NCBI GenBank assembly: GCA_946612405.1
Contig: CAMOEQ010000026.1
Span: 1-6,379 of the forward strand
Source: an uncultured Erysipelotrichaceae bacterium
GTDB lineage: Bacteria; Bacillota_I; Bacilli_A; RFN20; CAG-826
Direction of reading: 5' to 3'
Length of the DNA: 6,379 nt
Shown: positions 1 through 5,627 of the stretch, one piece after another
How the letters are laid out: each line of letters opens with the position of its first letter
Position numbering within the stretch: position 1 is the stretch's first letter
Notes under the pieces: generated by a model
Databases searched by the model: none
What the model saw: the letters and a program-made list of their open reading frames with translations, nothing else
Told to the model about the DNA's origin: nothing
Program-made: the position numbers and the translations under genes

Positions 1-105
1 AGCTGTGATGCCTACGAATATAAAAAAGGTAATCCAAATGCGATTAGAAGTTATCGCGGGGAATATATGATTCAATATTCTTGGGCGTATTTCCAAGACG
101 AATAA
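1..105 (+). CDS. C-terminal end of a probable transcriptional/response regulator (partial)
   Basis: The reading frame is open from base 1 and stops at TAA 103-105, leaving 34 residues of the C-terminus. The tail contains the string YRGEYMIQYSWA. From memory, similar G-[ED]-Y-M-x-Q-Y-S-W-A tails close the C-terminal domain of Firmicutes response regulators and winged-helix/BTAD-type regulators, so I call it a regulator end with moderate confidence. No DNA-binding or receiver domain is visible in the window. It ends four bases before the next start codon, so the two genes are probably co-transcribed and perhaps translationally coupled. It could instead be another protein with a similar tail. 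Confidence 0.5.
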   Translation, partial: SCDAYEYKKGNPNAIRSYRGEYMIQYSWAYFQDE

Positions 106-109
106 ATTT

Positions 110-1300
110 ATGAAAAAAGAAGAACAATACATTTTAATGCTTAAGGACTTAGAGGTCCTTTCTTTTTCAGTTACTTTTGGAGAAGAGAATAGTGTTCAAC
201 TAATTAATAAATTAGAACATTTTGACAAAGCTCCTTATGGAGTGGCTAACGCGAAAGATGAAAAAGCGATGAATATGGCGTTATTTCGTTTTTTTAATTC
301 AAGAACAATCTCAGGAAATAGAATTGACTACAATAAGATAATTGAGGCAACTGGAGTTAAAGATTCATTTGAACTATCTTTTAAAGGACACGGATTATCT
401 TTAACTAATCATTATTGGTATAAAAAAGAAGGTGAAGACCTTAAATACGGCGATATTAATTTCTTCACTAACAAATGGGATGATACCTTCGCTAAAGCGG
501 TATTACTAGGAGATTATGAGGCTTTAAAAACCGCAGATTTAAATGTTCCAGATATCGTTACTCCTGGTTGGGCGGTTAAAGGATGGATCTATGATGTTTC
601 TCCTAAACTATATAAGTTAGGAATTGATGTAGAACATCCAGAAGAAGTTATCGCTGAAGTTTTATCATCTAAAATCGCTAAAAGATTATTAGAACCTTCT
701 GAAGTTATTGATTATGAGTTAAAGACCATTGGAAATAGATATGCATCAGTTTCCAATTTATTAATTGGAGTTGATGAAGAATTAATTCCATTATCAGTGT
801 ATTTACCATTTAATTATTATTTTTTATACAGAAATAAAAATGGCGATAGAAATAAGAACAAAGAATTTTTAGATAAATTATTAGCGGAAGGTTATGTGGA
901 TTTATATAAACGTTTTGTCAAAATAGCATGTCTTAAATCCATTTGCTTCGTCAGCGATTTACATTTTGATAATTTATCGATGATTAGAAATATCAAAACA
1001 GGAGAAATTAGAATCTCTCCTTTATATGATTTAGGTGGAGCGTTTGGTAGTTCAAGAAGCGGAAGAGAATTTATCTCAAATATCAACGAAGGTTCTTTAA
1101 TGCTTATTTATTTCTTCTTCTCTCAAATCGATAAAGATTGGGATTATTCATGGTATGACCCAACTAGATTGATTGATGCGGAAGAGGTTATTAGGTTTTA
1201 TCTATCCAAGAGTGAATTCTACACTCCAGAGATTATTGATAACGTCATAAAAATATTTAATATTCAAAAATCATCTTTAGATGAGATGGCTAATAAATAA
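110..1300 (+). CDS. HipA/CtkA-like protein kinase-fold protein
   Basis: 396 residues, probably a cytosolic Ser/Thr kinase of the HipA/CtkA superfamily (HipA is a toxin kinase of E. coli, CtkA a small Helicobacter pylori kinase). The expected elements appear in order. A Gly-loop-like segment PDIVTPGWAVKGW (147-159) is followed by a candidate ATP-binding Lys169 in KLYKLG and a helix with Glu183 (AEVLSSKIAKRL). A catalytic-loop-like DLHFDN (283-288) has candidate base Asp283 and Asn288, and PLYDLGG (304-310) has the candidate metal-binding Asp307. The first 140 residues are a variable domain I cannot assign. There is no signal peptide or clear membrane segment. The start at 110 is 4 bases after the previous stop and lacks a clear Shine-Dalgarno, which suggests coupling to the upstream gene. 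No HipB-like antitoxin is visible. Substrate unknown; a role in regulating the adjacent RiPP genes is speculation. Confidence 0.72.
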   Translation: MKKEEQYILMLKDLEVLSFSVTFGEENSVQLINKLEHFDKAPYGVANAKDEKAMNMALFRFFNSRTISGNRIDYNKIIEATGVKDSFELSFKGHGLSLTNHYWYKKEGEDLKYGDINFFTNKWDDTFAKAVLLGDYEALKTADLNVPDIVTPGWAVKGWIYDVSPKLYKLGIDVEHPEEVIAEVLSSKIAKRLLEPSEVIDYELKTIGNRYASVSNLLIGVDEELIPLSVYLPFNYYFLYRNKNGDRNKNKEFLDKLLAEGYVDLYKRFVKIACLKSICFVSDLHFDNLSMIRNIKTGEIRISPLYDLGGAFGSSRSGREFISNINEGSLMLIYFFFSQIDKDWDYSWYDPTRLIDAEEVIRFYLSKSEFYTPEIIDNVIKIFNIQKSSLDEMANK

Positions 1301-1312
1301 TGTGTGGCACAT
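1300..1312. repeat. short palindrome upstream of the precursor promoter
   Basis: ATGTG-TGG-CACAT has 5-bp arms and a 3-base centre. It sits just upstream of the -10 element of the precursor promoter, overlapping where a -35 box would lie, and a further TGT-G-ACA half-palindrome follows at 1314-1320. There is no T-tract, so it is not a terminator. An operator or activator site is possible, but arms this short can occur by chance. Confidence 0.22.
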
Positions 1313-1327
1313 CTGTGACAAGTGATT

Positions 1328-1336
1328 TGCTATTAT
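1328..1336 (+). promoter_or_regulatory. extended -10 promoter for precursor and maturase
   Basis: TGC-TATTAT is an extended -10 element (TGn plus a 5/6 match to TATAAT). Transcription would start near 1343, giving an untranslated leader of about 20 bases that contains the ribosome binding site. No good -35 box lies 16-18 bases upstream, which is tolerated for extended -10 promoters and would also suit an activated promoter. It is the only promoter candidate I see in the 62-base gap before the precursor. Confidence 0.45.
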
Positions 1337-1349
1337 GCTATTAGTTCAC

Positions 1350-1355
1350 GAGGAA
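1350..1355 (+). promoter_or_regulatory. ribosome binding site of the precursor peptide
   Basis: GAGGAA lies 7 bases before the ATG at 1363 and fixes that start. It is clearly better than anything before the maturase gene one base downstream of the precursor, in line with the need for much more substrate than enzyme. Confidence 0.7.
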
Positions 1356-1362
1356 CATATTT

Positions 1363-1557
1363 ATGAGAAAAGAGTTACTTAATGGTTTAACAGATGATCA
1401 AATCGCCAAAGTTAAAGCATGCGATGATTTTAATGATTTACTACAACTCGCTAAAGATGAGGGAGTTGAGTTATCGGATGAACAACTTAATGCCATAAGT
1501 GGTGGAGCGTGCACTCCTACCGAGAAAAATCAAAATCAGAAAAAAATAGAAGACTAA
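1363..1557 (+). CDS. Nif11-type leader RiPP precursor peptide with double-glycine site
   Basis: 64 residues: a conserved-looking leader followed by a short core. The leader has the Nif11-like pattern: LTDDQIAKVKAC (9-20), an acidic helix DDFNDLLQLAKDEG (21-34), then ELSDEQLNAISGG (36-48). In this family the segment ends in a Gly-Gly site cut by C39 peptidases, here after Gly48. The remaining 16-residue core has one Cys (Cys50), two Thr, one Pro, no aromatic residue, and a polar Lys/Asn/Gln/Glu-rich tail. The radical SAM gene starts one base after the stop, and a C39-ABC exporter lies downstream, so the precursor role is well supported by context. The mature product and its activity are unknown. 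A good GAGGAA site at 1350-1355 supports the start. Confidence 0.88.
   Translation: MRKELLNGLTDDQIAKVKACDDFNDLLQLAKDEGVELSDEQLNAISGGACTPTEKNQNQKKIED
1507..1554 (+). other. predicted core peptide of the RiPP
   Basis: Residues 49-64, following the predicted cut after Gly48. The core reads Ala-Cys-Thr-Pro-Thr-Glu followed by ten polar residues. The only Cys is core position 2. Glu54 lies four residues after it (a C-x3-E spacing), and Thr51 and Thr53 are also close. With one Cys and no aromatic residue, a single Cys-based thioether near the N-terminus is the simplest radical SAM product. That is inference; other chemistry such as epimerisation cannot be excluded. Confidence 0.65.
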
Positions 1558-1558
1558 T

Positions 1559-2953
1559 ATGTTTTATCGAATAAAAGATAATATCGCGCTTAGAAAATGG
1601 AAATATGTCGATCGCGCGATATATATAAAAGGAGAAGAAAACGCAGTTGGAATTCCAGAGAAAGAATTCGAACTCCTTTTATTATGTGATGGAGAACACG
1701 ATATCGAACCATCCGTTTATCTATCTAATTTATTAACTAAGAATTATATTGAACAATGTGAAAAAGGTCATCATCCATCTGAATGGTCCTTACTTAAAAC
1801 TTATGAGAATTTTTATTTTCCAAAAATGAACCTCATGGTCACTGGAAAATGCAATTTGAATTGCCTGCATTGTTTTAATGCTAAAGATAATGCTCCTCTA
1901 AATACTGAATTATCCTACGAACAAATTATTGATATCTTAGATCAAGCTCGTGATATTGGGGTTCACGCTTTTACCTTAACTGGTGGAGAGCCATTGGTCC
2001 ATCATCGCTTTTTAGATATTGTTAAGGCGATATATGAAAGAGGCATGTTTATTTTTGAATTAAACACAAATGGCCTATTAATTACACAAAAAATGCTTGA
2101 TTTCTTTAAGGAAATTGGTTGCAATCCACTAATTAAAATTTCTTTTGATGGAATTGGATATCATAACTGGATTAGACAACATCCAAAAGCGGAAGAGTTA
2201 ACCCTCAAAGCTATTGAATTATGTATTAAAAACGGATTTAAAGTTAAAGCTCAAGTCCAAGTTAACCGTAAGAATGTTTCTTCGATGTTACCTACCGCTA
2301 AACTACTTAATGAGATGGGCGTTTACGAGATGAGAATTATTAGAACTACTGAAGCCCCTAGATGGGAAAAGAATTCTCCTCAATCTAGTTTGACAATCGA
2401 AGAATACTATAAGAGTATGACTGAATTTGCTAATGAATATAAAAATTCTGGTATGCAGATGATTGTCGATATCTGGCAACTCGTTAGATTATATCCAGCC
2501 TACCACGCATATGAGTTAGTACCTATTGCTTGTAATAAAGATGAATTCAATATCAGGATTCCAATGTGTAAAGGTAACCGTGGAATGATCGCTGTTAGTA
2601 GCAGTGGAGAAGTCGTTCCTTGTTTACAAATGTCTGGCTATTTCCTAGAAAAAGGAATCAGTTTAGGAAACATCTTTAAAACCCCGTTAAAACAGTTAAC
2701 TATTGAAAGCGATTATTTAAATTTAGCAATTGCTCCTTTATTTAAACAAATTATTGAAAATGATAAATGTGGCAACTGCAAATATTACAAAGCTTGTACA
2801 GGTGGCTGCCCAGCTTTAGGTTTATTATATTCCACCAATAATGACTTCTATCACGAAGATATTACAAAATGCATTTTCTTTGAAAATGGTTGGTATGATA
2901 TAATAAATAAAGAACTAGAGGGCTGGCGATTAACTAAGCCACTAGATATCTAA
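1559..2953 (+). CDS. radical SAM/SPASM peptide maturase with N-terminal leader-binding region
   Basis: 464 residues, cytosolic, the probable modifying enzyme for the precursor just upstream. Residues about 1-80 look like a PqqD-type RiPP recognition element (EFELLLLCDGEHDIE at 36-50, then a helix), judged by position and pattern only. The radical SAM core carries C98-x3-C102-x2-C105 for the SAM-bound 4Fe-4S cluster, TGGEP (141-145) for SAM contact, and the strand ISFDG (194-198). The C-terminal SPASM domain is complete: C337-x12-G350-x4-C355, then C404-x2-C407-x5-C413-x3-C417, then C438, the layout that binds two auxiliary clusters. This fits thioether- or crosslink-forming maturases; the exact reaction is not readable from sequence. 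The ATG is one base after the precursor stop with only a weak AGAAG in front, so translation is probably coupled to the precursor. Confidence 0.9.
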   Translation: MFYRIKDNIALRKWKYVDRAIYIKGEENAVGIPEKEFELLLLCDGEHDIEPSVYLSNLLTKNYIEQCEKGHHPSEWSLLKTYENFYFPKMNLMVTGKCNLNCLHCFNAKDNAPLNTELSYEQIIDILDQARDIGVHAFTLTGGEPLVHHRFLDIVKAIYERGMFIFELNTNGLLITQKMLDFFKEIGCNPLIKISFDGIGYHNWIRQHPKAEELTLKAIELCIKNGFKVKAQVQVNRKNVSSMLPTAKLLNEMGVYEMRIIRTTEAPRWEKNSPQSSLTIEEYYKSMTEFANEYKNSGMQMIVDIWQLVRLYPAYHAYELVPIACNKDEFNIRIPMCKGNRGMIAVSSSGEVVPCLQMSGYFLEKGISLGNIFKTPLKQLTIESDYLNLAIAPLFKQIIENDKCGNCKYYKACTGGCPALGLLYSTNNDFYHEDITKCIFFENGWYDIINKELEGWRLTKPLDI

Positions 2954-2972
2954 ATATAAATAAGCTAGAAAG

Positions 2973-2998
2973 CATCGAAATTAATTCGGTGTTTTTTT
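2973..2998 (+). terminator. rho-independent terminator after the maturase gene
   Basis: The stem CATCGAA/TTCGGTG (2973-2979 with 2985-2991, one T-G wobble) encloses the loop ATTAA and is followed by seven T. The stem can be extended by A-T and G-T pairs using upstream AAAG and the T-tract. It lies 19 bases after the maturase stop and separates biosynthesis from export genes. Confidence 0.82.
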
Positions 2999-2999
2999 A

Positions 3000-3027
3000 T
3001 TTTAGATTGCGTTTACACAATCTAAAA
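3000..3027. promoter_or_regulatory. perfect inverted repeat around the -35 box (probable operator)
   Basis: TTTTAGATTG and CAATCTAAAA are perfect 10-bp arms separated by the 8-base centre CGTTTACA. The centre contains the -35 hexamer TTTACA of the promoter for the export genes. No T-tract follows, so it is not a + strand terminator. Its symmetry and position suit a dimeric regulator that controls access of RNA polymerase. Which regulator binds is unknown; the product of the partial gene at 1-105 is one candidate. Confidence 0.6.
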
Positions 3028-3040
3028 AAGTAAGTATAAT
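3012..3040 (+). promoter_or_regulatory. near-consensus sigma-70-type promoter of the export genes
   Basis: -35 TTTACA (3012-3017, 5/6), a 17-base spacer and -10 TATAAT (3035-3040, 6/6). Predicted transcription start is about 3046-3048, only 3-5 bases before the ATG at 3051. It follows directly on the maturase terminator, so it starts a separate export unit. Confidence 0.78.
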
Positions 3041-3050
3041 TATATTAATT

Positions 3051-3443
3051 ATGAGTAAAAATAATTACCAAGGTATATCAAATCCAGACGAATTAAATAA
3101 AAGATTGCAAAAAACTTCTCCATTGACTTGGATTATTTTAGGAATTGTTATCGCTATCCTTGCGTCATTTTTTGCTTGGTCTATCATTCATAAAATTAAC
3201 ATTCGACTTTTTGCTAAAGCCACTGTTATTGATAAGAATGTTACTTTGCATGTCGATGATAGCGATTTAAATAAATTAAAAGTAAATCAAAAAGTCTATA
3301 TTTCAGGGAAAGAAGGAAAAATTCTTTCTTTTGATGAAAATAACAACCCTGTCGTTAGTGAGTTTGATTTAAAAAATGATGAATATACATGTTACATCGT
3401 TATTAAACAGATGAGACCTGTGGATTTTTTAATTGGCAAATAA
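3051..3443 (+). CDS. mini HlyD-like membrane fusion protein of an NHLM-type export system
   Basis: 130 residues. A short cytoplasmic N-terminus with NPDELNKRLQKTSPLTW (11-27) is followed by one membrane helix (about 25-46) and about 85 residues outside. The N-terminus recalls NHLM bacteriocin secretion proteins of the HlyD family (S-P-E-Q-L-D...T-S-P...W before the helix), and the outer part, with LKVNQKVYISGKEGKI (76-91), resembles the beta-barrel end of such proteins. Usual family members run to several hundred residues with lipoyl and coiled-coil halves; these are missing here, without a frameshift. The gene is first in an operon with two ABC exporters, which supports an accessory export role. 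No Shine-Dalgarno precedes the ATG and the predicted transcript starts 3-5 bases upstream, so it may be translated from a leaderless end. Family assignment is moderate; orientation of the outer part is inferred. Confidence 0.65.
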   Translation: MSKNNYQGISNPDELNKRLQKTSPLTWIILGIVIAILASFFAWSIIHKINIRLFAKATVIDKNVTLHVDDSDLNKLKVNQKVYISGKEGKILSFDENNNPVVSEFDLKNDEYTCYIVIKQMRPVDFLIGK

Positions 3444-3444
3444 G

Positions 3445-5616
3445 ATGAATAAGGATATTAGAAAACCAAAAACTAAAGGAGTTGCAAACACTCCAATCAT
3501 TATGCAATTAGAAGTCCTTGAATGTGGGGCGGCTTCTTTAGCGATGGTCATGGCTTATTACAATAAATGGATTCCGCTTGAACAAGTTAGAGTTGATTGT
3601 GGCGTTTCTAGAAATGGTAGTAACGCTAAAAACATTCTTAAAGCAGCGGAAAAATATGGCTTTAAAACCAAAGGTTTTGCCTATAACATTGATAAACTTA
3701 GAAAACAGGGAACATTCCCTGCAATTATCCACTGGGGTGGAGGGCACTTTGTCGTGTTAAATGGCTTTAGAGGAAATAAGGCTATTATTAACGATCCTGC
3801 AAAAGGTTTAGTGAAAGTTGATTTAAAAACATTTGATCAATTCTTTACTGGAATTTATTTAGAAATCATTCCTGATGAAGGATTTGTTCCAAGCGGAAAA
3901 AGAAAATCAATTTTTGATTTCGCTAAGAAAAGATTAAAAGGCGCGATTCCTTTAATTGCTTTCTTCGCTATTACAACAATTATCTTTTATGTTTTTGGAA
4001 TAATTAATCCAGTAATGCAACAATTCTTTGTGGATTATTTATTAGGTGGAAATAACCCTGATTGGCTATTACCATTTATCTTCATTTTTGCTGGAGTTGG
4101 ATTATTACAAGTCGTCGTAAATGTCGTTCAATCTTTATATCAATATAAGATTAGAGGAAAATTAGACCTCATCGGTTCATCTTCCTATATGTGGACTATC
4201 TTAAGACTACCAATTGAATTTTTCTCTCAAAGAATGGTTGGTGACTTACAGTCTAGACAAAGCGAAAACGCCTCCATTGCTGAAACTTTGGTCAATGTTT
4301 TTGCTCCGTTATTATTTAACACAATAATGATTATCGTTTATTTAGTCTTCATGATTTATAAGAGCTGGATTTTAACTTTAATCGGAGTAGCGACAGTTGT
4401 CTTTAACGCCCTTATTTCTCAATATATTTCGAAGATCAGAGTGAATATTTCTAGAGTTCAAGCTCGTGATAACGCGAAACTCGCTGGTATGACCTCTAAA
4501 GGAATTGAGATGATTGAAACTATCAAATCTAATGGTGCTGAATCAGCTTATTTTACTAGCTGGTCCGCCGCCCAAGATGAAGCTGTTAAAGGCAAAATGA
4601 AAATGGCAAAAACTAACCAATTTATTGGGATTTTGCCTGCGTTTTTCTCGTTAATTGCAAATTATTCTGTTCTAATTCTTGGTGTTTATTTAACTATTAA
4701 ATATGATTTTACAATCGGTTCTATCGTCGCCTTCCAAGGATTATTAAGTATGTTTATGTCTCCGGCGATGACTATTATCACCAGCGGACAAACTCTTCAA
4801 GAGATGAGAACTCAAATGGAAAGAGTGGATGATGTATTAGAATATCCGCTTGATGAAAATGTCACTAGATCAATCCCGGCAGAAAACATTTCTAAGATTA
4901 AAGGAAATCTTGTTTTAAAAGATGTAACCTTTGGATATTCAAGATTAGATCAACCGATCTTAAAAGGATTTAATCTCGAAATTAAACAAGGCCAAAAAAT
5001 TGCTATCGTCGGATCTACTGGAAGCGGTAAATCAACATTATCTAAATTGATTTCTGGATTATATTCTCCTTGGAGCGGAGAAATCATTTTTAACGGTCAA
5101 AAAATGGAAGAGATTGACCACGAAATCTTTACTTCTTCAATCGCAGTTGTTGATCAGGATATTACTCTATATGAAGATACGATCGCAAATAATATTAAAA
5201 TGTGGGACAATTCAATCGCTGATTACGAGGTAATTATCGCTTGTAATGACGCTCAAATTCATAAACAAATCATGTCTAGAGATGGTGGATATAACGCTCC
5301 GATATTAGAGGGCGGCAAAAACTTCTCTGGAGGAGAAAGACAAAGACTTGAAATTGCTCGTTCTTTGGCAAGTGATCCAAGCATCATTATTTTAGATGAA
5401 GCAACAAGTGCGTTAGACGCTAAAACTGAATATGAAGTTGTTAACGCGATTAAAGCTAGAGGAATTACGACTATTGTTATCGCACATAGATTATCTACTA
5501 TTCGCGATGCAGATTTAATCGTCGTTTTAGAAAAAGGTACTATCACCGAACAAGGTACACACGATCAGTTAATGAAACGAAAAGGTGCCTATTTTGACCT
5601 TGTCAGTAATGAATAG
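3445..5616 (+). CDS. NHLM-type C39 peptidase/ABC exporter
   Basis: 723 residues from the ATG at 3445. A TTG at 3433 would add four residues and overlap the previous gene; I prefer the ATG, one base after that stop. It is an inner-membrane exporter that removes double-glycine leaders and pumps the peptide out using ATP. The N-terminal C39 domain (about 12-145) has Q21-LEVLECG with catalytic Cys27, His101 (GGGHFVVLNG) and Asp117 (INDPAKG). About six membrane helices lie in 165-445. The ATPase domain is complete: Walker A GSTGSGKST (523-531), Q-loop Gln571, signature FSGGERQR (627-634), Walker B IIILDE (647-652), D-loop SALD, switch His681. Length and domain order match NHLM bacteriocin peptidase/ATP-binding transporters. 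The precursor upstream has the matching Gly47-Gly48 site. No Shine-Dalgarno is visible, so translation is probably coupled to the mini-HlyD gene. Confidence 0.93.
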   Translation: MNKDIRKPKTKGVANTPIIMQLEVLECGAASLAMVMAYYNKWIPLEQVRVDCGVSRNGSNAKNILKAAEKYGFKTKGFAYNIDKLRKQGTFPAIIHWGGGHFVVLNGFRGNKAIINDPAKGLVKVDLKTFDQFFTGIYLEIIPDEGFVPSGKRKSIFDFAKKRLKGAIPLIAFFAITTIIFYVFGIINPVMQQFFVDYLLGGNNPDWLLPFIFIFAGVGLLQVVVNVVQSLYQYKIRGKLDLIGSSSYMWTILRLPIEFFSQRMVGDLQSRQSENASIAETLVNVFAPLLFNTIMIIVYLVFMIYKSWILTLIGVATVVFNALISQYISKIRVNISRVQARDNAKLAGMTSKGIEMIETIKSNGAESAYFTSWSAAQDEAVKGKMKMAKTNQFIGILPAFFSLIANYSVLILGVYLTIKYDFTIGSIVAFQGLLSMFMSPAMTIITSGQTLQEMRTQMERVDDVLEYPLDENVTRSIPAENISKIKGNLVLKDVTFGYSRLDQPILKGFNLEIKQGQKIAIVGSTGSGKSTLSKLISGLYSPWSGEIIFNGQKMEEIDHEIFTSSIAVVDQDITLYEDTIANNIKMWDNSIADYEVIIACNDAQIHKQIMSRDGGYNAPILEGGKNFSGGERQRLEIARSLASDPSIIILDEATSALDAKTEYEVVNAIKARGITTIVIAHRLSTIRDADLIVVLEKGTITEQGTHDQLMKRKGAYFDLVSNE

Positions 5617-5623
5617 AAAGGAG
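5617..5623 (+). promoter_or_regulatory. strong ribosome binding site of the second exporter gene
   Basis: AAAGGAG lies immediately after the TAG stop of the C39 exporter and 4 bases before the ATG at 5628. It is the strongest Shine-Dalgarno in the window and fixes the start of the last gene. Confidence 0.8.
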
Positions 5624-5627
5624 AAGT

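Noticed and set aside
892..1086. 64-codon open frame on the minus strand inside the kinase gene
   Set aside because: It lies wholly within a well-supported + strand gene, shows no family features and has no recognisable start context.
1271..1284. Palindrome TCATCT-TT-AGATGA near the end of the kinase gene
   Set aside because: It is inside coding sequence, has a two-base centre too small for a hairpin loop and no T-tract; probably chance.
1510..1554. Lanthipeptide or thiazole/oxazole-type processing of the core
   Set aside because: The core has Cys and Thr, but no LanM/LanB/C dehydratase or cyclodehydratase (YcaO) is visible in the window; the only modifying enzyme seen is radical SAM.
3433..3447. 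TTG start at 3433 for the C39 exporter, overlapping the mini-HlyD gene
   Set aside because: Adds only four residues and has no Shine-Dalgarno; the ATG at 3445 directly after the previous stop is the simpler start, though the TTG cannot be excluded.
3538..3760. Two short open frames (one on each strand) inside the C39 domain region
   Set aside because: They are shadows of the exporter gene; their sequences show no motif or domain.
5259..5546. 95-codon minus-strand open frame opposite the ATPase domain
   Set aside because: Antisense to conserved Walker B and signature motifs, so the openness is explained by the + strand codons.
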